Source: Hyphomicrobiaceae bacterium
GTDB lineage: Bacteria > Pseudomonadota > Alphaproteobacteria > Rhizobiales > Methyloligellaceae
NCBI GenBank assembly: GCA_020637815.1
Contig: JACKJS010000001.1
Span: 992,001 to 1,056,000 of the forward strand
DNA length: 64,000 nt
Reading direction: 5' to 3'
The notes beneath the pieces were generated by a model that searched no databases, was not told the origin of the DNA, and worked only from the letters and a program-made list of their open reading frames with translations. The position numbers and the translations under genes are program-made. Shown one piece after another: positions 43,445-51,234 of this stretch; within the stretch, counting starts at the first letter, position 1; the number at the start of each line of letters is the position of its first letter.

Positions 43445-43621
43445 TCAGTTGTCTTTCTCGTTGCCGGACTCTGGATCGTCTTCCAAGGGCAATTTTGCAG
43501 CCTCGTCGAAACGCTTCTTGTTGCCGGGCCAGAAGGCGTAGAGCACGACGCCGGCGAACAGCACGATGAAGAAGATGAGTGCGGCTACTTGGCTGATAGA
43601 GGCTACCTGATCGTATTCCAT
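43445..43621 (-). CDS. ccoQ: cbb3 oxidase subunit CcoQ (FixQ)
   Basis: This 58-residue protein (start MEYDQVASISQVAAL) has one membrane helix at about 12-32 ending in YAFWPGNKKRFDEAAKLPL, the hallmark of CcoQ, which stabilises CcoP in the complex. GAGGA lies seven bases before the ATG. It sits between ccoO and ccoP exactly as in rhizobial fixNOQP. The acidic C-terminal tail is typical. Confidence 0.93.
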   Translation of the reverse strand: MEYDQVASISQVAALIFFIVLFAGVVLYAFWPGNKKRFDEAAKLPLEDDPESGNEKDN

Positions 43622-43631
43622 GGTTGCGTCC

Positions 43632-44366
43632 TCATCTCAGATTGGGTCCCGATTCGTCGAAGCTGGCGAAATCGACGAGCGTTCCGAGCATCTGCAAATA
43701 GGCAATCAATGCATCGAGCTCGGTGATCTCGTTCGGATTGCCGTCGAAGGTTCGAGCTTGCGCCTTAGGGTAGCGCGCAAGAAACGCCTCCAGATCGGCG
43801 GTGTTCTTGCCAGCCTGCGTCTCGAGATCCACCTTGGCATTCTCGACCATTTCATCCGTATAGGGAACGCCGACGATCGCACTCGTCTTTAGCTGAGCTT
43901 CGATATCCTTGTAGTTCAGCTTCCGCTGGGCCAGGAACGGGTAGCCCGGCATGACCGACTCCGGAACGACGGAGCGCGGGTCGATCATATGCGCCCGGTG
44001 CCATTCGTCGGAGTACTTGCCGCCGACGCGGGCGACGTCCGGGCCGGTACGCTTCGATCCCCATTGGAAGGGATGGTCGTACATGCTTTCCGCAGCCAGG
44101 CTGTAGTGGCCGTAGCGCTCCACCTCGTCCTTAAGCGAGCGGATCATCTGGCTATGGCACAGATAGCATCCCTCCCGGACATAGATGTTGCGGCCAGCTA
44201 GCTCGAGCGGCGCATAGGGCCGCATGCCCTCGACTTTCTCGATCGTCGACCGCAGCCAAAACAGCGGCGTGATCTCGATCAACCCGCCGATGCTGACTAC
44301 GATCAAGATGCCGATAAACATCAGCATCGGGCTTCTTTCCAGGATATCGTGTTTTCCCCAGCTCAT
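43632..44366 (-). CDS. ccoO: cbb3 cytochrome oxidase monoheme subunit CcoO
   Basis: CcoO is the membrane-anchored cytochrome c that passes electrons from CcoP to CcoN. The 244-residue product has an N-terminal helix (about 17-37), the heme site CYLCH near residue 69, the ERYGHYSLAAES segment and the late PYTDEMV motif of the family. The ATG at 44366 follows AGGGAGGGGG; the frame upstream overlaps ccoN and is not used. ccoN ends ten bases before it. Confidence 0.96.
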   Translation of the reverse strand: MSWGKHDILERSPMLMFIGILIVVSIGGLIEITPLFWLRSTIEKVEGMRPYAPLELAGRNIYVREGCYLCHSQMIRSLKDEVERYGHYSLAAESMYDHPFQWGSKRTGPDVARVGGKYSDEWHRAHMIDPRSVVPESVMPGYPFLAQRKLNYKDIEAQLKTSAIVGVPYTDEMVENAKVDLETQAGKNTADLEAFLARYPKAQARTFDGNPNEITELDALIAYLQMLGTLVDFASFDESGPNLR

Positions 44367-44376
44367 CGCCCCCTCC

Positions 44377-46050
44377 CTATTCCGCCGGCGCCGTATATTC
44401 GCCAGGCCGGAATTCAGGAGCCGCGGCGACAGACGGTTGATCGGTCGCATCGACCGGCTGATCGCCGCGTACCGTGCGCCACAAATTGTAAGCCATCAAC
44501 AATGCGCCAAGGAGGAACAGCAGTCCGCCGATGGCCCGGATGATGTAGAACGGATGCATGGCTTCGACGGTTTCCACGAAGGAGTATTCGAGGAAGCCGA
44601 GCTGATCGTAGGCCCGCCACATCAGCCCCTGCAGGATGCCCGACACCCACATGGACGTGATGTAGAGCACGATGCCGAGCGTCGAGATCCAGAAGTGCCA
44701 CTCGACCAGCCGCTGCGAATAGAGCGCCTTGCGGTGCCACAACCACGGCACGAGGCAGTAGAGCGCGCCGAAGGTGATGTAGGCGACCCAGCCCAGCGCG
44801 CCGGAATGCACATGGCCGATGGTCCAATCAGTGTAGTGCGAGAGCGAATTGACGGACCTAATGCTCATCAGCGGGCCTTCGAAGGTCGACATGCCGTAAA
44901 AGGCCACGGCCACGATCAGCATACGAATAACGGGATCGGTGCGAAGTTTGTCCCACGCGCCGGACAGCGTCATGAGACCGTTGATCATGCCGCCCCAGGA
45001 CGGCATCCACAGGATGATCGAGAAGGTCATGCCGAGCGTCTGCGCCCAATCGGGCAACGCGGTGTAGTGCAGATGGTGCGGCCCCGCCCAGATATAGATG
45101 AAGATCAGCGACCAAAAGTGGATGACCGAGAGCCGGTACGAATAGACGGGCCGTTCGGCTCGCTTCGGCACGAAGTAATACATCATGCCGAGGAAGCCGG
45201 CCGTGAGGAAGAAGCCCACGGCATTGTGGCCGTACCACCACTGCGTCATCGCGTCTTGCACGCCGGAGTAGACGATGTAGCTCTTCGTGCCCAAAAGCGA
45301 CACCGGCACCGCCAGATTGTTGACGATGTGCAGCAAGGCGATGGTGACAATAAACGCCAGATAGAACCAGTTCGCCACGTAGACATGCGGGTCTTTGCGT
45401 TTGGCGACTGTTCCGACGAAAACGAGAAAGTAGACGACCCAAACGATGGTCAGCCACACATCGACGTACCATTCGGGCTCGGCGTATTCCTTGCTTTGCG
45501 TGACGCCGAGGAGGTAGCCGGTCGCCGCCAGTACGATGAAGAGCTGGTAGCCCCAGAATACGAACCACGGAGACCACTTGCCTGCGAGTCGTGCGCGACA
45601 CGTGCGCTGCACCACATAGAACGACGTTGCAATGAGTGCATTTCCGCCAAACGCGAAAATCACGGCCGACGTATGGAGCGGCCGCATGCGCCCGAAATTC
45701 GTCCAGGGCAAATCGAGGTTCAGCGCGGGGAAGGCAAGCTGCCAGGCGATGATGTCGCCCACCAGGAAGCCGGCGACGCCCCAGAAAACAGTCGCGATGA
45801 CGCCTGCACGAATGACACCGTCCGCATAACCCGACGTGTCGGCCGGCTCACGTTCCTCGACGAATTGGGTGAGCATATAGAGAAGTGCAAGCCCGGAAGC
45901 CGCGAACAGGAGACAGCCGTGAAAGGCCATGACCCGATCCTCGCCCGCCATCGCGAGGATGAGACCGAGAATGGTCAGGAAGCCGGCAGAGCCAATTGCA
46001 AGAAGGTCCGACAGCGCACTCCACTCGTCCCGCTGTGATGTTGCGGCCAT
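44377..46050 (-). CDS. ccoN: cbb3 cytochrome oxidase catalytic subunit CcoN
   Basis: CcoN reduces oxygen to water at very low oxygen, pumping protons. The 557-residue, 12-helix protein has the heme-copper ligands in PLHTSAVIFAFGGN, QWWYGHNAVGFFLTAGFLG, IWAGPHHLHYTALPDW (copper His pair) and IGHVHSGALGW, and the cross-linked-Tyr helix region YSYRLSVIHFW. It heads the ccoNOQP-GHIS unit. A FixK box at 46200-46213 lies 150 bases upstream with a -10-like TGTAAC at the right distance, so expression should rise when oxygen falls. Confidence 0.97.
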   Translation of the reverse strand: MAATSQRDEWSALSDLLAIGSAGFLTILGLILAMAGEDRVMAFHGCLLFAASGLALLYMLTQFVEEREPADTSGYADGVIRAGVIATVFWGVAGFLVGDIIAWQLAFPALNLDLPWTNFGRMRPLHTSAVIFAFGGNALIATSFYVVQRTCRARLAGKWSPWFVFWGYQLFIVLAATGYLLGVTQSKEYAEPEWYVDVWLTIVWVVYFLVFVGTVAKRKDPHVYVANWFYLAFIVTIALLHIVNNLAVPVSLLGTKSYIVYSGVQDAMTQWWYGHNAVGFFLTAGFLGMMYYFVPKRAERPVYSYRLSVIHFWSLIFIYIWAGPHHLHYTALPDWAQTLGMTFSIILWMPSWGGMINGLMTLSGAWDKLRTDPVIRMLIVAVAFYGMSTFEGPLMSIRSVNSLSHYTDWTIGHVHSGALGWVAYITFGALYCLVPWLWHRKALYSQRLVEWHFWISTLGIVLYITSMWVSGILQGLMWRAYDQLGFLEYSFVETVEAMHPFYIIRAIGGLLFLLGALLMAYNLWRTVRGDQPVDATDQPSVAAAPEFRPGEYTAPAE

Positions 46051-46199
46051 ATTTCCAATCCCTCAATCTGTCGCCTTAGTCTGTCGCCTTGCCCGCTTAC
46101 GATCGGCGATGCCGAAGCTTAGGCAAAAACCGCCCTTGCCGCGTCAGCCCCACGCGGCCTGTTACCGCAACGTTACACGCCGACCGCTTCGGGCCGACC

Positions 46200-46213
46200 T
46201 TGATCTAGAGCAA
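46200..46213 (-). promoter_or_regulatory. FixK/FNR box of the ccoN promoter
   Basis: TTGATCTAGAGCAA fits the alphaproteobacterial FixK consensus TTG(A/C)-N6-(T/G)CAA at every fixed position. On the minus strand TGTAAC at 46177-46172 lies about 32 bases further along, which matches class II activation (box at -41.5). The start of transcription would be near 46165, about 115 bases before the ccoN ATG. Confidence 0.75.
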
Positions 46214-46232
46214 AGTTTAGCCCGTCAACCCG

Positions 46233-46595
46233 TCACTCCTCGCTTCTCAAGCTCATTATATACGCAGCTACATCCTCAAGCTCGGATTTCGTGATGGGGA
46301 TCACCGGCATCGGGTGCTTGGGAAGGATGATGCGGGCCATGATCGCTTCCTCGGATTGATCCGGCTGCCTCGCGATCGCCGCGAAGCTCGGCACATCCGC
46401 CACGGCCTTGGTTTGCCGGTCCGAAACGAGATGGCAGTTGGTGCAGACCCTCTCCGCCACTTCCTTGCCGCGTTCGGGATCGGGTTTGCTGGTGACAGGC
46501 CCTTCCGTTCGGGCTGTCGAGCCAAATGCCAGTACGAGCATGAACGCAAAAAGCGCGCTCATCCCGAGGGAATTCCAGAAATTCAAAAGCCTCAT
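46233..46595 (-). CDS. Small exported c-type cytochrome
   Basis: This 120-residue protein has a signal peptide (about 1-30) and one heme c site, CTNCH, with a distal Met in PMPVIPITKSEL. It is a class I cytochrome of the single-domain kind. Its ATG overlaps the fixK stop (ATGA), so it is made with the regulator, and it lies upstream of ccoN. It may carry electrons to the cbb3 oxidase, but as it is expressed from the fixK transcript it may have a regulatory or rapid-response purpose. Confidence 0.85.
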   Translation of the reverse strand: MRLLNFWNSLGMSALFAFMLVLAFGSTARTEGPVTSKPDPERGKEVAERVCTNCHLVSDRQTKAVADVPSFAAIARQPDQSEEAIMARIILPKHPMPVIPITKSELEDVAAYIMSLRSEE

Positions 46596-47272
46596 GCAGC
46601 CATTGCCTCAAGCTTGGACATATCGAGCACCGACACTTGCCGGGCCGACTCAAGCTTGATGATACTCGCATCTTTCAATTCGGCGAACATTCTGGAGACC
46701 GTTTCGAGTGTCAGGCCGAGGTAATCGGCGATGTCGTGGCGCGGCATGGCCAGATGGAGCGTGCCGTTCGAGCCCGTGCGGCTCACCATGTCCACCAGGA
46801 AGGCCGCGAGACGCTCGAGAGCGTTCTTTCGTCCGAGAAGAAGAAGATGGTCCTGCGTCTGCCGAAGCCCGATCATCGTGCAATTGAGCAACTCGTGGAC
46901 GAAGCTGCTGGACGATGTGGCGCTCAGAAGGCTCTGCCATTTGTAGGCAATCACTTTGACAGGGCCGACGGCCTCGGCGGAGACGTGATGCACATCGTCA
47001 ACCTCGAAACCGAACATGTCGCCGGTGAGATGGAACGCGCTGATCTGACGGCGCCCATCGGGTAGAAGCTTGGACACGCGTACCACGCCGGAGACGATCT
47101 TGTAGACGTAACCGGCCATCTCCCCCTCGGCGAAAATCTCGGCATTGCGTGCGAAATTCAGGGGAACGCTGGACGGTTGGAAGGCATCCGCTTCCTGGGC
47201 GCGGCCAAAAGCACTCGCCGCTTGCGGCAAATCGGATTGCGGCAGGTGAAGGACGGGATTCGGCGTCAGCAT
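46592..47272 (-). CDS. fixK: FixK-type Crp/Fnr transcriptional activator
   Basis: This 226-residue regulator has a cyclic-nucleotide-like sensor fold (about 38-125: EGEMAGYVYKIVSGVVRV, then GRRQISAFHLTGDMFGFE) and a winged helix with the recognition segment LGLTLETVSRMFAELK, whose Glu-x-x-Ser-Arg reads TTGA half-sites. It lacks the N-terminal Cys cluster of true Fnr; only one Cys (in LLNCTM) is seen, so it is FixK-like and not itself an oxygen sensor. A FixJ-type site lies 78-95 bases upstream of the ATG. It should activate ccoN and the FixT-like gene. Confidence 0.9.
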   Translation of the reverse strand: MLTPNPVLHLPQSDLPQAASAFGRAQEADAFQPSSVPLNFARNAEIFAEGEMAGYVYKIVSGVVRVSKLLPDGRRQISAFHLTGDMFGFEVDDVHHVSAEAVGPVKVIAYKWQSLLSATSSSSFVHELLNCTMIGLRQTQDHLLLLGRKNALERLAAFLVDMVSRTGSNGTLHLAMPRHDIADYLGLTLETVSRMFAELKDASIIKLESARQVSVLDMSKLEAMAA

Positions 47273-47349
47273 GATAACCCTCGAAAGGTTCTATCGACTG
47301 ACGCCAGGAATACCGGCCTTTGCACGGGCTTTACACTCGTGCCGAGCCC

Positions 47350-47367
47350 CTAAGGGAAACTACGTAG
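47350..47367 (-). promoter_or_regulatory. FixJ-binding site upstream of fixK
   Basis: On the minus strand CTACGTAGTTTCCCTTAG (47367 to 47350) closely matches the FixJ-binding consensus known from rhizobial fixK and nifA promoters (GTAcGTAgTTTCCCTTA-like). It lies upstream of fixK and downstream of the FixT-like gene, so fixK has its own FixJ-dependent promoter. TGTAAA near 47330 on the minus strand could be part of the -10. Confidence 0.7.
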
Positions 47368-47378
47368 GTCGAACCGGA

Positions 47379-47792
47379 TTAGGAAGCCTGGATTGCTGGC
47401 CCTGTCACCGGACTTGAACAGCCATTTTTTTCAAGAACTTGCCGTATGGTTTCAAGCATGAGCCCGCCAAGAATGGGCTTTTCGAGAACTTCTGTGACGC
47501 CACCCGTCCTGGCTTTGGCGAGCAAGCGCTCGGTTTTCTGGGAGACCATGAGGATGACCGGGACACTGGGATGGCCTGGGAACTCTGGTTCACAAGTTTC
47601 CTCGACCCGCGAAAAGACGTCTTGGTCCAGCACCAGGCAGGCGCCACGGACACGGGGCGCCCGTAGGAGGGGTGAAACCGTGTGTTCGTCGCAGAAACGG
47701 GTCTCATAGCCTTCGAGCTCCAAGGAAAAACGCAAACTATCGGCTAGGGTCCCATCACTTACGGCGATGAGTACGGTGCCCGCCTCGCTCAT
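47379..47792 (-). CDS. fixT: Receiver-like protein with four cysteines, probably FixT-like
   Basis: This 137-residue single-domain receiver-like protein lies between fixJ and fixK. Its fold elements are VLIAVSDGTLADSLRFSLE, CLVLDQDVF with a possible phosphoacceptor Asp56, VPVILMVSQ, and VLEKPI with Lys105; the first acidic pair is reduced to Ser12-Asp13. Four Cys (34, 52, 67, 125) are enough for a 4Fe-4S cluster. Caulobacter FixT is a single-receiver protein that binds such a cluster and inhibits FixL. A FixK box lies 86-99 bases upstream. FixT is therefore my best reading, but I cannot align it here. The ATG at 47792 is chosen after GGGGA; a longer frame to 47891 overlaps the box. Confidence 0.6.
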   Translation of the reverse strand: MSEAGTVLIAVSDGTLADSLRFSLELEGYETRFCDEHTVSPLLRAPRVRGACLVLDQDVFSRVEETCEPEFPGHPSVPVILMVSQKTERLLAKARTGGVTEVLEKPILGGLMLETIRQVLEKNGCSSPVTGPAIQAS

Positions 47793-47877
47793 TCCATTTG
47801 TCCCCACCCAAATGCTCTCGCGATGCGACTGAGCGCATGTTTTCGAGAGCAGTCTACGGGCCCAACGTCGCAGGGCC

Positions 47878-47891
47878 TTGAGCCACGTCAA
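47878..47891 (-). promoter_or_regulatory. FixK/FNR box upstream of the FixT-like gene
   Basis: TTGAGCCACGTCAA is a perfect TTGA-N6-TCAA site. On the minus strand TAGACT at 47856-47851 is a four-of-six -10 hexamer centred 31 bases further on, the class II spacing, which puts the start of transcription near 47843. The box is 86-99 bases before the FixT-like ATG. This places a putative inhibitor of FixL under FixK, a negative feedback loop. Confidence 0.75.
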
Positions 47892-47921
47892 ACCGGCGAT
47901 GGGTCTTCACGGGCCGTGCGT

Positions 47922-48539
47922 TCAGCCCGCGGGTGGCACCACGCGCGCCAGGATCGCCATCCTGACCAGTTCCGGCAGACTCCTCGCCTGCATCTTGGCC
48001 ATCACGTTCGCGCGGTAAACCTCGACCGTACGCGGACTAATTCCATAGGCGGCCGCGATGACCTTATTCGCCTGCCCGGCGACGAGCCCTTCGAGAACCT
48101 GACGCTCGCGGTCGGACAAGGTCGAAAGCCGGGCCATGATCCCGGCCAATTGGCCGCCGCCCTCCCCGCCGGCCTTTTCGAGCGCGGCGCGAACCGCCTT
48201 CAACAACGCTTCCTCGTCAAACGGCTTCTCGATGAAATCGACCGCGCCTGCCTTCATCGCCTCGACCGCGAGCGGCACGTCGCCATGACCGGTGATGACA
48301 ATCGCCGGGAGGCAGGGCATTCGATCCTTGATCCGGCGCAGCAGTTCGATCCCTGTCATCTCAGGCATACGGATATCGGTCACCAGACAGCCGCATAGAG
48401 ACGGTTCCAGGGACTTAAGGAACACCGTGGCCGACTCATAGAGTTGCACGCGAAGTCCCGCCGAACCGAGCATGAAGGACAGGGATTGGCGCACCGCCTT
48501 GTCGTCATCGACAATATGAACGACTGGATCGATTGGCAT
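47922..48539 (-). CDS. fixJ: Response regulator FixJ
   Basis: FixJ, once phosphorylated by FixL under low oxygen, activates fixK. The 205 residues have a receiver domain with Asp11-13, the phosphoacceptor Asp55 in LVTDIRMPE and Lys105 in IEKPF, and a LuxR/NarL-type helix-turn-helix (LSDRERQVLEGLVAGQANKVIA, then ISPRTVEVYRANVMAKM). The ATG shares a base with the fixL stop (TGATG). The matched target site is upstream of fixK. Confidence 0.94.
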   Translation of the reverse strand: MPIDPVVHIVDDDKAVRQSLSFMLGSAGLRVQLYESATVFLKSLEPSLCGCLVTDIRMPEMTGIELLRRIKDRMPCLPAIVITGHGDVPLAVEAMKAGAVDFIEKPFDEEALLKAVRAALEKAGGEGGGQLAGIMARLSTLSDRERQVLEGLVAGQANKVIAAAYGISPRTVEVYRANVMAKMQARSLPELVRMAILARVVPPAG

Positions 48540-50080
48540 CAGCCCTCGTCCCCGCCTCGCGCTGGCTCCAACGTAAAGCGAAAAATCGTGCCGCCACCAG
48601 GGTTCGGCTCAACCCACATGCGCCCGCCATGGGCTTCCACAAGGCGCTTCGAAATGGACAAACCGACCCCCATGCCGTGAGGCTTTGTCGTCACAAAAGG
48701 CTGGAACAGCTGGCCGGAGATCGCATCGGAAATACCGCTCCCCGAATCAGCGACTGTCACCTCCACCATGGGCGCGCCAGTTTCGAACTTCTGTCTGGCC
48801 GAACGTGCGGTCGCAACCAATAGGACTTTTTGGCTGTATCCCTCCATCGCCTCGATGGCATTGCGCATCAAGTTCAGCAAGACCTGTTGCACCTGGACCT
48901 TCACGACCATGACGTCCGGAAGCGCGGTGTCGAACTGAAATTCCGCCCTCACGCCCTCGTCCTTGGCGTCGATCAGCGCCAACGCGCTGGTCTCCTCGAC
49001 CAGCGTGTTGATATTCTCCGGCTGGCGCACGGTCTCATGGTTAGTGACGAAATTCCTGAGCTGCCGGATGATCTCGCCGGCACGAAGCGTCTGCTCGGTC
49101 GTGGCCGCGAGCGCGTCGCGAACCATCGGAACTTTCTCGTGGTCCACGGACTCGAGGAGACGGTTACAGCCCTGCAGATAATTCGAGATTGCCGTTAGCG
49201 GCTGGTTGACTTCGTGCGCGAGCGTCGATGCCATCTCGCCCATGGCCGTTAATCGCGACAGGCGCGCCAATTCCGTTTGGAGATCCTGCAACTGCTTTTC
49301 CGTTCGCTGGCGCTCCGTCAGATCGCGAATGAATCCCGTAAAGAACCGCTGCTCGCCAGATCGCATCTCGGCAACCTCGAGCTTCATGGGAAATGTGGAG
49401 CCGTCCTTGCGCTGACCCGTGACCACGCGGTCGATACCGATGATCCGCTTCACTCCGGTGCTGAGATAGCGCTGGATATAGACGTCGTGCTCCTCACGAA
49501 ACGGCGACGGCATCAAGATGGAAACGTTCTTGCCGGCGACTTCGACCTCGGTGCGACCGAACAAGCGTTCGGCGGCGGCGCTGAACGAGTGGATCATGCC
49601 CGTTTCGTCGATCACCACCGTTGCGTCCGGGACCGTGTCGAGGATGGACCGCAAATGTGCTTCCCGCGCGCGAACCTCCTCGGCGTTCCGGCGGCTGCGG
49701 ATCCGCGTGCGGCGGAGCACTTCTCCCAGCCAGGCTATGCCGACACCGACACCGGCGAACACGCCGGACTCGATCAGAGACGACGCGGTGACATCGCCGT
49801 GGGTGATGAGGGCCAGTCCGGTCGGCACGGACAGAAGCGTCGCCAAGAGTCCCGGTCCGAACCCGCCGAACCCCGCAGCAATCGCCAGGCCCGGAATGAA
49901 CATCAGGAACGAAGCGCGCCCGTGAAACCAGGGATAGAGCCCCCAGGCGAGCATGGCCATAAGTCCCACGGCCGCCAGCGCCACCCCATAGTGGAGCGCG
50001 CTCGTGCGAGGATCGATCAGCGCCAGCCGGAACCGGTCGATCCAGCCTTGTCGCGGGTCATTGGCCAAGGGTCCATGCAT
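48539..50080 (-). CDS. fixL: Oxygen-sensing heme PAS histidine kinase FixL
   Basis: FixL is an oxygen sensor that autophosphorylates when its heme is free of oxygen. The 513-residue protein has four N-terminal membrane helices (about 28-122), a PAS domain with the heme-binding segment REEHDVYIQRYL (proximal His198) and IIGIDRVVTG with the oxygen-bonding Arg218, and a kinase with phosphoacceptor His289 in LAHEVNQPL and the ATP lid at the end (GVGLSISKRLVEAHGG). The layout matches rhizobial FixL. It starts the leftward fixLJ operon. Confidence 0.95.
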   Translation of the reverse strand: MHGPLANDPRQGWIDRFRLALIDPRTSALHYGVALAAVGLMAMLAWGLYPWFHGRASFLMFIPGLAIAAGFGGFGPGLLATLLSVPTGLALITHGDVTASSLIESGVFAGVGVGIAWLGEVLRRTRIRSRRNAEEVRAREAHLRSILDTVPDATVVIDETGMIHSFSAAAERLFGRTEVEVAGKNVSILMPSPFREEHDVYIQRYLSTGVKRIIGIDRVVTGQRKDGSTFPMKLEVAEMRSGEQRFFTGFIRDLTERQRTEKQLQDLQTELARLSRLTAMGEMASTLAHEVNQPLTAISNYLQGCNRLLESVDHEKVPMVRDALAATTEQTLRAGEIIRQLRNFVTNHETVRQPENINTLVEETSALALIDAKDEGVRAEFQFDTALPDVMVVKVQVQQVLLNLMRNAIEAMEGYSQKVLLVATARSARQKFETGAPMVEVTVADSGSGISDAISGQLFQPFVTTKPHGMGVGLSISKRLVEAHGGRMWVEPNPGGGTIFRFTLEPARGGDEG

Positions 50081-50203
50081 GCGGGCATGCTAGCGATGTT
50101 CGCGCGTCAAACCTAGGCCATCAGCACACCCGCGCCCGCGACGGCCTCGCGGCCCGGTCCATTTCGCGATGCCGCCTGCGGCGCCTTGCAGCGGGCGGGC
50201 TTG

Positions 50204-50220
50204 CGTGAACCACATTCACG
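50204..50220. repeat. Inverted repeat in the fixL upstream region
   Basis: CGTGAA at 50204-50209 and TTCACG at 50215-50220 form a perfect six-base inverted repeat around five bases, in the 248-base gap (50081-50328) upstream of fixL. It sits about 125 bases before the fixL start. It might be an operator or the remains of a terminator for the gene at 50329. The rest of the gap shows nothing I can name. Confidence 0.35.
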
Positions 50221-50328
50221 AACGCAAGGACTGCGTTTCCTCCCAATCTGGCACTTTTCTGCCGCGGCCGACCGGTCGGCACGGTCTTTGCCAACGGCGG
50301 CGACTAGCCCTGGCGCACGCTTCAATGC

Positions 50329-50682
50329 CTATTCGGTCTTCTCGGCTTTGATCGTGTGGGTGGGTTTGTCCGTCAACGCGAGGCCGGGACGATAGACCGT
50401 CTTCCTGTAACCCTCGCCGTCCCGGCTGAGGACAGTGGTCCAGCCGGTCGTCCATTTGATCACGGCGGCACCGTTCTCGTTCGTCCACGTCCCTTCCATG
50501 GCGTGGCCCTGCTTCTCTCCGGTAGCCTTACCGTCGGCAGCCAATGCGATGCGGAAGGCATTGCCCTTCGAATCCTCGGTGAGATATTTTCCGGCCCAAT
50601 CGGCCGCGAAGCCAACGCTCGCGCCTGCAATCGCCAATAGGGCGGCAGCGAAGCAAGCCCTTATCCATCCGACAATCTTCAT
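50329..50682 (-). CDS. Exported small protein of unknown function
   Basis: This 117-residue protein has a signal peptide (1-26, ending VGFAA) and a small beta-rich mature domain: DWAGKYLTEDSKGNAFRIALAADGKATGEKQG, then GTWTNENGAAVIKWTTGWTTVL. The alternation of short strands resembles lipocalin-like or DUF-type domains that measure added-group content, but I do not recognise a named family. A GGAGAACC lies before the ATG. It is 248 bases from the fixL start on the same strand and does not appear to be part of that operon. Confidence 0.65.
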   Translation of the reverse strand: MKIVGWIRACFAAALLAIAGASVGFAADWAGKYLTEDSKGNAFRIALAADGKATGEKQGHAMEGTWTNENGAAVIKWTTGWTTVLSRDGEGYRKTVYRPGLALTDKPTHTIKAEKTE

Positions 50683-50777
50683 GGTTCGGTTCTCCTGCGG
50701 GTTACCTTTCCCATATCACCTCTGATGCCACCGCACCTCGTGTTACACACACCGCACCCGAGGCATTCCGAGCGACC

Positions 50778-51041
50778 TCAGCGTTTCTTTGTGTTCCGCC
50801 TGCGGTCGACCTCGCGCTGGCTGACTTCTCCCGACGCCACCAGCGCCCGGACACAAGCATCCGAAAGCTGTGCGCCATGCCGGTCCATGCAGTTGCGCAG
50901 CGCTGCCGTTTCGAGCCCGTACTCGCTGCAATATTTCTTGTAGTCAGCCCGGCAATATTTCCGGACCGCCTCGCTATAGGCCGATGCCTGAGCAGCATTC
51001 GCGGTGAAAAGAACGCAGACAAAAAGAAGGAACCATTTCAT
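50778..51041 (-). CDS. Exported Cys-containing small protein
   Basis: This 87-residue protein has a signal peptide (1-19) and a helical mature domain with four Cys: YCRADYKKYCSEYG and NCMDRHGAQLSDACVRAL. The spacing C-x6-C and C-x12-C is found in small periplasmic proteins common in Rhizobiales (cysteine-rich-repeat-like), likely to form two disulfides. The tail is strongly basic (VDRRRNTKKR). Function is unknown. It is divergent from the MFS gene; about 190 bases separate their starts. Confidence 0.7.
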   Translation of the reverse strand: MKWFLLFVCVLFTANAAQASAYSEAVRKYCRADYKKYCSEYGLETAALRNCMDRHGAQLSDACVRALVASGEVSQREVDRRRNTKKR

Positions 51042-51234
51042 GGCGCGGTCATCCTAACAAACCGGTGCGATTCTGATTTATCCTAGCGCATGTCGCCGGC
51101 CTTGACTTTCATCAAGCCATTGCATGCACGCGCTCCGGAAATTTTCCATCCGTGCATGACGGTGCGAACTTTGCGATAGAGGGCTGGCGCGACTTGTCCC
51201 ATTCGGGACCCAACGACGGGGGAACCAGCCTGCC

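Noticed and set aside
41666..46038. Long plus-strand open frames (up to about 690 codons) antisense to ccoG, ccoP and ccoN
   Set aside because: They are shadows of well-recognised cbb3 genes. No ribosome binding sites or domain motifs.
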